From: Thraustochytrium sp. TN22 | Taxonomy: Eukaryota; Sar; Bigyra; Thraustochytrida; Thraustochytriidae | Assembly: GCA_013306675.1 (NCBI GenBank) | Contig: JABLUY010000127.1 | Coordinates: 1 to 64,000 of the forward strand | Reading direction: 5' to 3' | DNA length: 64,000 nucleotides | Shown here: piece by piece, positions 1 to 9,390 of the stretch | Layout: each line of letters opens with the position of its first letter | How positions within the stretch are numbered: position 1 is the stretch's first letter | Made by a program: the position numbers and the translations under genes | Notes under the pieces: model-generated | What the model saw: the letters and a program-made list of their open reading frames with translations, nothing else | Databases searched by the model: none | Told to the model about the DNA's origin: nothing

Positions 1-55
1 GCGCGGCGAGACGCGCGGCGAGACGCGCGGCGAGACGCGCGGCGAGACGCGCGGC
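1..55. repeat. 12-bp tandem repeat at the left edge
   Basis: The window opens with four perfect copies of GCGCGGCGAGAC and a partial fifth. The array may continue beyond the edge. Read on the minus strand, one frame gives a repeating Ala-Ala-Arg-Leu that continues from about position 93, so this could be a coding repeat of a gene running off the left edge. No start or family is recognisable. Confidence 0.85.
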
Positions 56-740
56 AATCTCCGGGCTCGGAGCAGCCGCCTCCACGCCGGGCTCCGTCGC
101 GACGGCCGCCACGCCGCACTGCGCTTTGACCGTGCCGTGCAGAGATCTTCGAGAGCATTTTCGCGCTCGAGCCCCACACAAGAGCTATGCATTCTTGCGC
201 CGTGGCCGACGATCATGCGCCGGCGACGCCGTCCGCAGTGCGACTTGAGTCCTCGACCGTGTCGCGCAGTTCCCCGTTCACCAGCCTGCGCATTTTCGAT
301 CTTCTTGAGAAGCTATCGTACCACCATGGTACAAACACAACGTGAAGAAGACCCCGAGATCGGCGCTCGTAGCAGTCCCGCCCCACATAAGTTGGCATTC
401 GCATGGCGCCGAGAGATGCAGACCAACTTGCGGTTCCGCGCGTCGCGCGCCGTCCGTGGGCGTCGCGTGGCGCGGGCAGCCGCGAGCAGGCCGCCGCCCT
501 CCGGCCCAGGGCCTCGCGCGGCTGCCCCGCGTTGTCCGGCCCGTGCGCAGCAACGCAAACCCTGGCGCAAAGCACCAATAGCTCGAGACCGAGCTAGTAG
601 TGAGCGACGCAGGCGGGCCAGACGCTCGCAGAACGCAGACGGCTCCGCGCGCGGGCAGCGGCGCGGCCTGAGGCTCGGCGCGGCGCGGCGCGGCGGCCCT
701 TCCCTCGCTGCCTCGCTGCCTCGTTGCCAGCTGCGCGAGG
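56..740. other. Intergenic, no supported gene
   Basis: No reading frame here has the strong third-position G+C bias and recognisable domains of the real genes nearby. The 3' part is presumably the promoter and 5' UTR of the MMAA-type gene. The minus-strand frame over about 1-93, just after a GCGCAG that could be a splice acceptor, is the only hint of coding sequence. Confidence 0.5.
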
Positions 741-1949
741 ATGATGATGCTGCGGCGGCTCGGCGCGGCGGCGGGCCTGCGAGGCCATGTCCGCCAGGCG
801 GCGCGGCCGGCATGGACGCGCGCGCTGGGCAGCGACGCGGGCGCGGGCGGCGCGGAGAGGGGCGCGGAGGGCCAGGCGCGCACGGATGAGGCGGCGCAGG
901 CGGCCGAGGTCAAGGCGGAGGTGCGCGAGGAGATGTCGGAGCGCACGCTGCAGCTGGCGCAGGGCCTGCTCGCCGGCGACCGCGTGAGCCTGAGCCGCGC
1001 CATCACGCTGATCGAGTCGTGGAAGGAGGAGCACGCGCTGCAGGCGCAGTTCCTGCTCGAGTACGTGCTGCGCGACCGGCAAGAGAAGGGCGTGGACACC
1101 GTGGCGTCCTCCTTCCGGGTCGGGATCTGCGGCACGCCCGGCAGCGGCAAGTCGTCGACGATTGAGCGGCTCGGCACGATGCTGGTGCGCGACCGCGGCC
1201 AGCGCGTGGCGGTGCTGGCCGTGGACCCGAGCTCGGCGCGGTCCGGCGGGTCAATCTTGGGCGACAAGACGCGCATGACGGAGCTGAGCAAGCTGGAGAA
1301 CGCCTATGTGCGGCCCTCGCCGACGCGCGGCTCGCTGGGCGGCGTGGCGCAGCACACCAACGACGTCGTGCTGCTGTGCGAGGCCGCGGGCTTCGACACG
1401 GTCATCGTGGAGAGCGTGGGCCTTGGCCAGAGCGAGGTCCTCATCGACGAGGTCGTGGACATGACCGTGCTGCTGGCTGCGCCTGCGGGCGGCGACGAGC
1501 TCCAGGGCGTCAAGAAGGGCATCATGGAGATCGCCGACTTGGTTGTGGTCAACAAGGCCGACGGCGACCTGGAGAAGGTCGCGCGCCACGCCTCCACCGA
1601 CTACATGCACGCGCTGCAGCTCATGCGCCGCAAGCGCCCGGCCTGGCGCCCGCGCGTCAAGCGCTGCTCCGCGCTGCGCAACACCGGCATCGAGGAGGTC
1701 TGGGAGGTCGTTGAGAAGTTCCGCAAGACCATGACCGAGTCCGGGGACCTCATGGCCAAGCGCCGCCTGCAGAACCGTTCCTGGATGTGGAATCAGTTCA
1801 ACGAGCAGCTCATGTTCCGTGCCAAGCACGACCCCCGTCTCCACGAGCACGCCGACCGCCTCGCCGAGGAGCTAGGCCAGGGCTATGGCACGCCTCGCCA
1901 TGCTGCGCGCACCCTCGTCACCGAGTTCCTCCAGCGCCATAGTTCTTGA
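741..1949 (+). CDS. MMAA: MMAA/ArgK (MeaB-type) G3E GTPase, mitochondrial
   Basis: This is a 402-residue P-loop GTPase of the MMAA/MeaB family, the chaperone that protects and reloads adenosylcobalamin-dependent methylmalonyl-CoA mutase in mitochondria. Visible in the sequence are an Arg/Ala-rich, acid-poor N-terminus typical of a mitochondrial presequence (about 1-40), a Walker A motif GTPGSGKSS at 131-139, a DPSSARSGG switch segment, ESVGLGQSE around 224-232 and the guanine-specificity motif NKAD at 271-274. Length matches the family. The start is the first of three consecutive Met codons and is the only one that keeps the presequence. The gene implies a B12-dependent propionate route in this organism. 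An A10 tract and a partial copy of its own last codons follow the stop. Confidence 0.93.
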   Translation: MMMLRRLGAAAGLRGHVRQAARPAWTRALGSDAGAGGAERGAEGQARTDEAAQAAEVKAEVREEMSERTLQLAQGLLAGDRVSLSRAITLIESWKEEHALQAQFLLEYVLRDRQEKGVDTVASSFRVGICGTPGSGKSSTIERLGTMLVRDRGQRVAVLAVDPSSARSGGSILGDKTRMTELSKLENAYVRPSPTRGSLGGVAQHTNDVVLLCEAAGFDTVIVESVGLGQSEVLIDEVVDMTVLLAAPAGGDELQGVKKGIMEIADLVVVNKADGDLEKVARHASTDYMHALQLMRRKRPAWRPRVKRCSALRNTGIEEVWEVVEKFRKTMTESGDLMAKRRLQNRSWMWNQFNEQLMFRAKHDPRLHEHADRLAEELGQGYGTPRHAARTLVTEFLQRHSS

Positions 1950-1980
1950 AGCTGCATGAGTCAGCCACAAAAAAAAAAGA

Positions 1981-2040
1981 GTTCAAAGACGACCTTTGAC
2001 GATGGCCTTGGTTCAAAGACGATCTTTGACGATGACCTTT
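1981..2040. repeat. Two 30-bp tandem units, each a hairpin
   Basis: Two adjacent 30-bp units differ at three positions. The second contains the perfect inverted repeat TCAAAGA-CGA-TCTTTGA; the first has the same stem one pair shorter. It lies about 30 bp after the MMAA stop, just beyond an A10 tract, and may be a 3'-UTR structure. Confidence 0.8.
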
Positions 2041-2155
2041 TCACCGTGACCGTGACGTCACGTCACGTTTCGTCACGTGCGTGCGTGCCTCCGTGTGCCT
2101 GCGTCCGTGCGCGCTTGCGTGCGTCTGCATCCCCGAGCATCTCGCAGCACTAAGC

Positions 2156-2201
2156 CACCCTCATCACTGAGTTCCTCCAGCGCCGCAGCTCGAGCCAGTA
2201 A
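2156..2201 (+). repeat. Partial copy of the 3' end of the MMAA gene
   Basis: Positions 2156-2184 match 1910-1938 at 27 of 29 bases. The frame gives TLITEFLQRRSSSQ-stop beside TLVTEFLQRHSS-stop at the end of the gene. It could be a duplicated gene end or an alternative last exon; a CTCGCAG that could act as an acceptor lies just upstream. Confidence 0.75.
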
Positions 2202-3561
2202 CTCGGAGTGAGCCGCCCGAAACACTTTGACGGCGACGACGCTGATTCTCTTCTCTTCATTCAGCAAACGCACGTGCGAGCTGACTTGTCCGCATGCGCC
2301 TGATCGTTTCCTTGCTTGCGCCTGCGTCAGTTGCCGCACAAAGCCACGCACAGCTCCTGCTTCGGAGCATAGTACCGTCGTGTGACGAGTCACGAGTCAC
2401 GACGCCGCCCAGCACGCTCGCCCACGCCGCGCGCGTGCTTGCCTTGCCTTGCTCGCTCGCTCTTGCGCCTCAGGCTTGTCTCTCAGAGGCTCGGCTCGGC
2501 TCTTCTCGACATCAACATCGGATATCCTCGGCCCGCCTGCGGGAGGCGCCCGGGCCCGCACCTCCTGCCAGGTGTGCACAAACACGACGAGCTCACGACA
2601 GCCCTCCAAGTCATCAGGCAGCTACTATTAGTTCACGGCCTCCTCGAAGGCTCCTCCTCCGCCTGGCCGCTCACGTCCAGTGCTGGTGCTCTTCCTCCGC
2701 CTCGCCCTCCCTCCCTCCCTCCCATCACCAGCCGCCGCGTGCCATGATGCCATCACCGCCCCACGCGCGCTCCCTCTCCCACACGCCCTCCTCCTCGTCC
2801 TGCAGCAAGCACCTGCTCCGCTGAACGGCGCGCCGCTTCGCCCAAGCGGCCGCTCCCGCTCGCGCCTGCGGCGGCACCCGCACTGATCCGGCCGCGCTCG
2901 CGGCGCTCCTCGCGCCGCCGCCGCCGCAGCCTCCCGCGCGCCGCGCCGGCGCGCCTCCCGGCCGCCCGCGCGGGTGGTACCTCTCCCGGCGCGGCCGCGC
3001 GGCGCGGCGCCCCGCGCGCCCTCCCCGCCTGGCGGCGCGGGGCGCGCGCCTCTCCGCCGCCAGGCCGGCGCCGGGCGCGTGCGCGGGGCGCGGCGGCGCG
3101 CGCGCGGCGCGCGCGCCCCTCGGTGTGCCCCGGTGTGCCCCCGCGCGCAAGCGCAAGCGCGCGCACACGCGGCGCCGCGCCCCCGGTGTGCGCGCGCCGG
3201 ACGCGCGCGCTGCCCCCGCGCTGCACAAGCCCGCGCGAGTGCCGCCTCCTGCTGCTGCACTCTCTCACGGCGGCGTGCACGCGCTGCGCCGGGGCGGGCG
3301 GCGGCGCGCGCGGCGCGGCGGCGCTCGCGCGCGGCGCGGCGGCAAACCCGCTTGGTGCGCGCGCGCAGGGCGAGGCGCGGCGCGGCGCGGCGTGAGGGAG
3401 AGCGCGAGGGCGAGCGCGAGCGTGAGGCGCGGGCGAGGGCGAGGGCGTGTTTTTTCAAAAAGGGCGCGCGACCCAAGACTTGGCCGCGCGGCGGCGCGCG
3501 GCGCGCGCAGGGGCGAGGGCGCGGGAAGGGCGGCGCGCAGACTCGGAGCGGCGCGGGCAGG
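2202..3561. other. Intergenic and myosin upstream region
   Basis: About 1.36 kb without a supported gene. The proximal part is mixed in composition. The distal part (about 2830-3550) is extremely G+C-rich with low-complexity Arg/Ala frames on both strands. A frame continuous with the myosin opens at 2974 but encodes only this low-complexity sequence. The region is probably promoter and 5' UTR. Confidence 0.55.
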
Positions 3562-6500
3562 ATGCCGAGGTTTGAAAAGGGCAGCTACGTGTTCGTGCCG
3601 AACGATGACGAGTGCTTCGTGGCGGCGCAGACGGAGACGGCGTTCGACCCGGGCAAGGCTGGCATGGTGAAGCTGGTGGAGACCGGGCACCGGTTGAAGC
3701 TGTCGCCGGCGGAGACGGAGGGCGTGATCGAGATGGACGAGCAGTGCCTGGACTCGGTGCCGGACATGGTGACGCTCAAGCAGCTGGACGAGGCGAGCAT
3801 CCTGCACAACCTGCGGCTGCGGTACCACTCGAACGAGATCTACACGCAGATCGGCAGCATCCTGGTGGCCATCAACCCGTTCAAGGTGCTGTCCATCTAC
3901 AACCCGGAGGTGGTGCAGGACTATGTGCGCAAGGGCGCGGCCGGCAACGCGCCGCACGTCTTCGGCGTGGCGGACAACGCGTACCGCAACCTGGTGGGCT
4001 TCGGGCGCGACCAGAGCTGCATCGTGTCGGGCGAGTCCGGCGCGGGCAAGACCGAGACGACCAAGCTCTTTCTGCAGTACCTCGGCGAAAGGTCCGGCAG
4101 CTCGGAGCGGTCGGCGCACCTGCGCGAGCAGATCCTGGAGGCCAACCCGCTCATGGAGGCCTTCGGCAACGCCAAGACGGTGCGCAACGACAACTCGTCG
4201 CGCTTCGGCAAGCTCATCCAGGTGCACTTTGACAACAAGCGCGGCGAGATCGTCGGCGGCTCCATCACGCAGTACCTGCTGGAGAAGTCGCGCCTGGTGC
4301 AGCAGGCGGAGGACGAGCGCAACTACCACATCTTCTACCAGCTCTGCGAAGCGGCCTCCAAGGACCCAGAAATGACGGACCGCCTGCACATGCAGTCGGC
4401 GGACCAGTACTGGTACCTGAACCAGAGCAACGGCAAGTCCAGCGTGCAGGTGCCCACCATCAACGACTCGAACGACTGGTCGAACACGCTCATGGCCATG
4501 GAGGTCATGGGCGTCACGGCCGCCGAGCGGGACGACATCATGCAGGTCCTGGCCGGTATCCTCAACCTGGGCAACATCCGCTTCGCCGGCTCCAGCGAGC
4601 GCAGCGAGGTGGAGACCAAGGACGTGCTCAAGCTGGCGGCGACCCAGCTGGGCGCCGACCCGGCCGCGCTCGAGAAGGCGCTCGTCATGCGCAACCGCGG
4701 CAACGCGCGCGAGTCCGTCTTTAGCGAGCAGAGCGTCGACGACGCCCGCGACGCGCGCGACGCCCTGGCCAAGGCCATCTACAGCGCGCTCTTCGACTGG
4801 CTTATCGCGCGCATCAACGACTGCCTGTCGGCGCAGATGTCTGCCGGCCGCAAGCTGGCCGACAACGAGCGCAGCATGATCGGCGTGCTCGACATCTTCG
4901 GCTTCGAGTTCTTCGAGCACAACTCCTTCGAGCAGCTCTGCATCAACTACTGCAACGAGAAGCTGCAGGGCCACTTTAACGCGCACATCTTCAAGCTCGA
5001 GCAGGAGGAGTACCGCAAGGAGAAGCTCGACGTCTCGCAGGTCGACTTCGTCGACAACTCCGTGGTGCTCGCCGCCCTCGAGGACAAGAAGACCGGCGTG
5101 CTCGCCACGCTCGACGAGGAGAACCGCCTGCCGCGCGGCACGGACGAGGGCTTCCTCTCCAAGCTCCTCAAGAGCGCCGCGGGCTCCCACCTCTACGCGC
5201 CCGAGGCCAAGGCGGCCCGCAAGGACAAGTCGCTCGCCTTTAGCTTCGTCGTCGTGCACTACGCCGGCGACGTCGTCTACGACTCGCGCGGCTTCCTCGA
5301 GAAGAACCGCGACCTCCTGCTCCCGGACCTGGCCGCCATCGGCAGCGGGTCCTCCTTTGGCTTTTTGGCCGCGCTCTTCGGCGGCGGCAGCGCCCCCCGC
5401 AGCGGCGGCGCCGCCGGCGCGCTCAAGCGCCTCTCCAAGCGCCTCTCGGGCCGCGGCAAGCGCGCCACGCAGACCGCCGACAACCGCAAGACGATCGGCG
5501 CGCAGTTCCGCGAGCAGCTCACCGACCTCATGGACCTGCTCAGCGCCACCGAGCCGCACTACGTGCGCTGCATCAAGCCCAACACGCGCAAGGTGCCCGA
5601 GGTCTTTGACGCGCCGCTCTGCTTCGCGCAGCTGCGCTCCGCCGGTCTCCTCGAGGTCTGCCGCATCCGCAAGATCGGCTACCCGGTGCGCAAGTCCTTT
5701 ACGGAGTTCGTGCGCCGCTACTGGCCGCTCGTGCCGGGGGCCGCCGCCGGCGACAGCACGCCGCAGGTCGTGGGCGCCGCGCTGGAGAAGGCCGGCTTCC
5801 TCGAGGCCGGCCAGTGGCAGGTGGGCGTCACCAAGGTCTTCATGCGCACCGCGCAGTTCACCGACCTGGAGGCGGCGCGCGACGCCGCCGTCACCGCCAA
5901 GGCCACCCAGCTGCAGAGCGTGGCGCGCGGCTTCATGGCGCGCCGCCGCCTGCGCCGCGTCAAGGTCTTCAACAAGGACCTGGCCGCGGCCATGGCCACG
6001 CGCGACGCCGCCAAGATCAACGCCGTCCTGCTGCGCACCGGCGTGCTGCCCTTCCAGGGCCGCCACCTGGCCAACGTGCAGGAGGCGCGCGCTCTGCTGG
6101 ACCGCCTCGAGGAGGAGAGCCGCGTCGGCAGCATGCTCGAAGAGGCCATCGCCGCCCTCGACCGCAGCGCGCTCGAGACCGCGCTCAGCGCCGCGCTCGC
6201 CATGGACATGGGCGGCCAGGACGTCGTCAAGCGCGCCAAGAAGTCGCTCGAGCTCATCGAGAAGCAAAAGGTCGCCACCGCCGCCCTCGTGGCCGCCGTC
6301 GAGGCGCGCGACCCCAAGATGCTGGCCTCCGCCATCAAGGACGGCAAGGCCGTCTCGCTCGAGGGCACGGCCGAGTTCAACGACGCCATCACGCTCAAGT
6401 CGCAGCTCGACCAGGAGGCCGCCGCCCTGGACGCCCTCGGCAAGGCCATCAAGAAGAAGGACGTGGCCGCCATCAAGGAGCTCCTGCCGCGCCTCGCCGA

Positions 6501-8997
6501 GCTCGGCCTCGAGGACGACGCACAGGTCCAGGAGGCCCAGACCCTGGCGCAGGAGGAGGCCAAGCGCTCCGCGGCTGCCGAGGAGGCCATGCGCATGGTG
6601 CAGCGCCGCCTCGTCGACGCCATCGACAACCGCGACCTGCCCGCCCTGGAGCAGCTCTCGGTGCGCGCCATCGAGCTCGGCATCAAGGGCAGCACGGTGG
6701 ACGAGGCCAACCGCATGCGCGCCGAGCTCAAGAAGAAGGCCGGCACCGTCAGCGACCTCACGGCCGCCATGAAGGCGCTTGCCATCCGCGCGCGCTCCCA
6801 CGAGGGCCTCACCGAGGCCGACCTCGTCCCGCTCACCGAGCTCGTCCGCCGCGCCGGCGCCTCCGGCTTCGACGAGGAGGACGAGGAGTACTCGGCCGCC
6901 GTCCAGGTCCTCGAGCGCATGCAGCGCCAGCTCCAGGTGCAGCGCCAGATCGACGCGGCGCTCAAGGAGAAGTCCGAGGCCGCCCTGCGCGAGGTCGTGC
7001 CCATCATCCAGGAGCTCGGACTCGAGACCGGCAAGGCCAAGCAGGCCGTCTCCGAGCTGCGCGAGCGCGAGGCCGTCCGCTCCCGCAAGGAGATGGAGCG
7101 CGCGCGCAAGGAGCGCGCCGCCAACCGCCAGCAGCTGCGCGAGGCCTCGGACGACGAGCGCCTCAAGGACGACCTGCTGCGCGTGGTGCAGGCCAGCAAC
7201 AGCGGCGCGCTCAACGCGCGCATGGCCCAGGCCAGCGACGCCACCTACGCCCTGCACAAGTACCTCAAGATCCGCTCCGACGAGGACTACACCGAGTATG
7301 TCGCGGACGAGCTCAAGTCCAGCTACGCCGACTGCAAGCTGGCCGCGCAGTCCAAGCCCATCCCCAAGAGTCTGCTCGACCTCGACGAGGACCTCTCGCG
7401 CACGGCCGTGGCCAACTTCAAGGCCATCCTGCAGTACACTGGCGAGATGGCCAATTCCTTCCCGACCGCCATGGCCGGCTACGTGCTCGTGCGCGGCCAG
7501 GAGAACCCAGAGCTCGCCGACGAGATCTACCTGCAGCTCATCAAGCAGCTCACCGACAACAAGCGCCAGGTCACGCTCGACCGCACCTGGGCGCTCATGT
7601 GCATGGTGACGCGCAGCTTCCCGCCCTCGGCCGAATTTGAGCTCTACGTCGTGCACTTTCTGGTTTCGCAGCGCAGCGGCGCGGGCCTCGTCGGCAACTT
7701 CGCACGCCTCTGCCTCGTGCAGCTCCACACCACCATGGACCTCGGCGCCTCGCCCTACCTGCCCGACATGGACATCGTCGAGGCCTACTCGGCGCACCCC
7801 TCGGTGCTGGCCGACATCCGTCAGGCCGACGGCGAGCTCCTGCACATCCCGGTCACGCCCAACCAGGACATTGGCTACGTGCTCGAGATCTGCAACCAGA
7901 ACGCCAACATCCCGGACGCCGAGCAGGCGCTCTACACCATCTTCGTCATGGACGGCAAGGAGCCCTCCGAGGTCGACTACCGCGAGCGCCTCATCCGCTT
8001 CTACCGCAAGTACAACCGCACCAAGCTGCCCTACGTGGACTACTTCCTCAGCAACTGGCGCGGCGTCGAGGAGTCCCTTTTCGCCACGCTCGAGAAGAAG
8101 TACGGCCCGGAGCCCAGCATCAACGAGCCGCTCAGCGGCTACGGCGGCGCAGAGGCCCCCACCCCGGATGACGCCAACCGTTCGCTGCTGCGACTCCCCG
8201 TCACCGCCGCGCGCTCCGCCGCCAAGATGCTTGGCCTGTCCGCGGAATCCTCGCAGGCGCCCTCCCCGCGCACCTCCTGGCCGCTGCCGTGGTGGGCCAG
8301 CCCGGGCGACGTGTTCGCGCGTATGGCTATGCAGCACCGCGCCCCCATCTTCTCGCACAAGCGCCTGGTCATCACGCGCGAAGAGCCCGTCAACGACCGC
8401 CTCTTCACCCAGATCCAGCACGCCATTCGCATCGGTGAGCTCACCGTCTCCTCCAACGCCGATCTCGCCGAGTTCGCCCTCATGGACCTCACCATGCAAA
8501 ATGGTGGCAAGAAGGTCACCAAGATGAAGGGCCGCTCCCTCCAGGACGCGATCGTCGAGGTTCTCCCGACCAGCTCGCTCAACTCCCTTCGCGCTGGCGA
8601 ATGGGAGAGCCTCGTCGTGGAGGCGCAGGATCGTCTGTCGCTCCCGCGCAACCCGGCCAAGATTCAGGCCATCTACTTTGACAAGGCGCGCTCGCTCGAC
8701 GCCTTCGGCATGACCACCTTCACGTGCCAAAAGTACCAGTCCGATAGGGCCATGTACCTCGGCGTCGACCTCAGCGGCATCCACCGCCTCGACGACCACC
8801 ACGAGCACGTCCTCGAGACCATCCCCTTCACCAAGATCGTCAAGTTCGGCGCCTCCGGCGCCTACTTTTGGATTCAGGTCGGCGGCTCCAAGAAGGCCGA
8901 GACCCGCTACTTTCGCACCGTTACCCCCTGGAGCCTGTACGCCTCCGTCTACTCCATCACACACGTCGCCGCCGAGCGCCTCAGCGCCTCTGCTTGA
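3562..8997 (+). CDS. Unconventional myosin with repeat tail, MyTH4 and FERM
   Basis: This 1811-residue actin motor comes from one uninterrupted frame. In order: motor domain (about 1-770) with P-loop GESGAGKT at 157-164, switch I NDNSSRFGK near 210 and switch II DIFGFEFF near 444; one clear IQ motif (QSVARGFMARRRLRR, about 785-800); about seven helical repeats of roughly 50 residues (about 807-1190); a MyTH4 domain (about 1230-1390); and a FERM-like region up to about 1810 ending in a PH-like lobe. MyTH4-FERM myosins act in filopodia, cilia and cargo or membrane linkage. The start was chosen at MPRFEKGSYVFVPND because everything upstream in frame is low-complexity. There is no classical long coiled coil, so the repeat block may form a stiff lever or docking scaffold. 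Confidence 0.95.
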   Translation: MPRFEKGSYVFVPNDDECFVAAQTETAFDPGKAGMVKLVETGHRLKLSPAETEGVIEMDEQCLDSVPDMVTLKQLDEASILHNLRLRYHSNEIYTQIGSILVAINPFKVLSIYNPEVVQDYVRKGAAGNAPHVFGVADNAYRNLVGFGRDQSCIVSGESGAGKTETTKLFLQYLGERSGSSERSAHLREQILEANPLMEAFGNAKTVRNDNSSRFGKLIQVHFDNKRGEIVGGSITQYLLEKSRLVQQAEDERNYHIFYQLCEAASKDPEMTDRLHMQSADQYWYLNQSNGKSSVQVPTINDSNDWSNTLMAMEVMGVTAAERDDIMQVLAGILNLGNIRFAGSSERSEVETKDVLKLAATQLGADPAALEKALVMRNRGNARESVFSEQSVDDARDARDALAKAIYSALFDWLIARINDCLSAQMSAGRKLADNERSMIGVLDIFGFEFFEHNSFEQLCINYCNEKLQGHFNAHIFKLEQEEYRKEKLDVSQVDFVDNSVVLAALEDKKTGVLATLDEENRLPRGTDEGFLSKLLKSAAGSHLYAPEAKAARKDKSLAFSFVVVHYAGDVVYDSRGFLEKNRDLLLPDLAAIGSGSSFGFLAALFGGGSAPRSGGAAGALKRLSKRLSGRGKRATQTADNRKTIGAQFREQLTDLMDLLSATEPHYVRCIKPNTRKVPEVFDAPLCFAQLRSAGLLEVCRIRKIGYPVRKSFTEFVRRYWPLVPGAAAGDSTPQVVGAALEKAGFLEAGQWQVGVTKVFMRTAQFTDLEAARDAAVTAKATQLQSVARGFMARRRLRRVKVFNKDLAAAMATRDAAKINAVLLRTGVLPFQGRHLANVQEARALLDRLEEESRVGSMLEEAIAALDRSALETALSAALAMDMGGQDVVKRAKKSLELIEKQKVATAALVAAVEARDPKMLASAIKDGKAVSLEGTAEFNDAITLKSQLDQEAAALDALGKAIKKKDVAAIKELLPRLAELGLEDDAQVQEAQTLAQEEAKRSAAAEEAMRMVQRRLVDAIDNRDLPALEQLSVRAIELGIKGSTVDEANRMRAELKKKAGTVSDLTAAMKALAIRARSHEGLTEADLVPLTELVRRAGASGFDEEDEEYSAAVQVLERMQRQLQVQRQIDAALKEKSEAALREVVPIIQELGLETGKAKQAVSELREREAVRSRKEMERARKERAANRQQLREASDDERLKDDLLRVVQASNSGALNARMAQASDATYALHKYLKIRSDEDYTEYVADELKSSYADCKLAAQSKPIPKSLLDLDEDLSRTAVANFKAILQYTGEMANSFPTAMAGYVLVRGQENPELADEIYLQLIKQLTDNKRQVTLDRTWALMCMVTRSFPPSAEFELYVVHFLVSQRSGAGLVGNFARLCLVQLHTTMDLGASPYLPDMDIVEAYSAHPSVLADIRQADGELLHIPVTPNQDIGYVLEICNQNANIPDAEQALYTIFVMDGKEPSEVDYRERLIRFYRKYNRTKLPYVDYFLSNWRGVEESLFATLEKKYGPEPSINEPLSGYGGAEAPTPDDANRSLLRLPVTAARSAAKMLGLSAESSQAPSPRTSWPLPWWASPGDVFARMAMQHRAPIFSHKRLVITREEPVNDRLFTQIQHAIRIGELTVSSNADLAEFALMDLTMQNGGKKVTKMKGRSLQDAIVEVLPTSSLNSLRAGEWESLVVEAQDRLSLPRNPAKIQAIYFDKARSLDAFGMTTFTCQKYQSDRAMYLGVDLSGIHRLDDHHEHVLETIPFTKIVKFGASGAYFWIQVGGSKKAETRYFRTVTPWSLYASVYSITHVAAERLSASA

Positions 8998-9106
8998 AGA
9001 TAAGGTTTACATACCATGCGGACGACGATGCATACATGCTCTAGCTTTACTGCGTTTCAAACCCAAGCTCTCTGTTGTTGACATCCATCTTGCTCCCGCT
9101 GCTTTG

Positions 9107-9157
9107 TGTCCACGAGGACCATGTGTCCACGAGGACCATGTGTCCACGAGGACCATG
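9107..9157. repeat. Three perfect 17-bp tandem units
   Basis: TGTCCACGAGGACCATG occurs three times in a row without a mismatch. Each unit contains a small inverted repeat, GTCC-ACGA-GGAC. It lies 110 bp after the myosin stop, in a 393-bp stretch with no gene. Confidence 0.9.
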
Positions 9158-9191
9158 CTCATGCATGCTGCAACAAAATCAGTATCGAGGC

Positions 9192-9224
9192 GCTCTCTCT
9201 CTCTCTCTCTCACTCTCTCTCTCC
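9192..9224. repeat. CT dinucleotide microsatellite
   Basis: A nearly pure (CT)n tract with one CA interruption. It lies in the intergenic stretch before the BORCS5-like gene. Confidence 0.9.
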
Positions 9225-9390
9225 CTGAGGACAAAGCGACAATGCGATGGCGGCGCGAGTCCCTGTTCACGTACACGTGCAGGTCCTCCAGCTTGCTGAC
9301 TGACTGACAGTGGCTCGCCGAGTACCAGGCAAGCCTGAACAGAACCCCAACCAAGACCGCGCGACCGCGCCAAGTCGTCTGCGCCAAGAC

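Noticed and set aside
2449-2631. Short plus-strand frame resembling a mitochondrial presequence
   Set aside because: No ATG, no high-GC3 bias and no continuing domain; the resemblance is compositional.
2974-3561. 196-codon in-frame extension of the myosin
   Set aside because: Arg/Ala/Pro low-complexity in extremely G+C-rich DNA; the usual myosin N-terminus begins at 3562.
3265-8964. A 1899-codon open frame antisense to the myosin gene
   Set aside because: It mirrors the myosin frame. In DNA with nearly all G/C third positions the opposite strand rarely meets stops. Its translation is Val/Leu/Arg/Gly/His-rich without domains.
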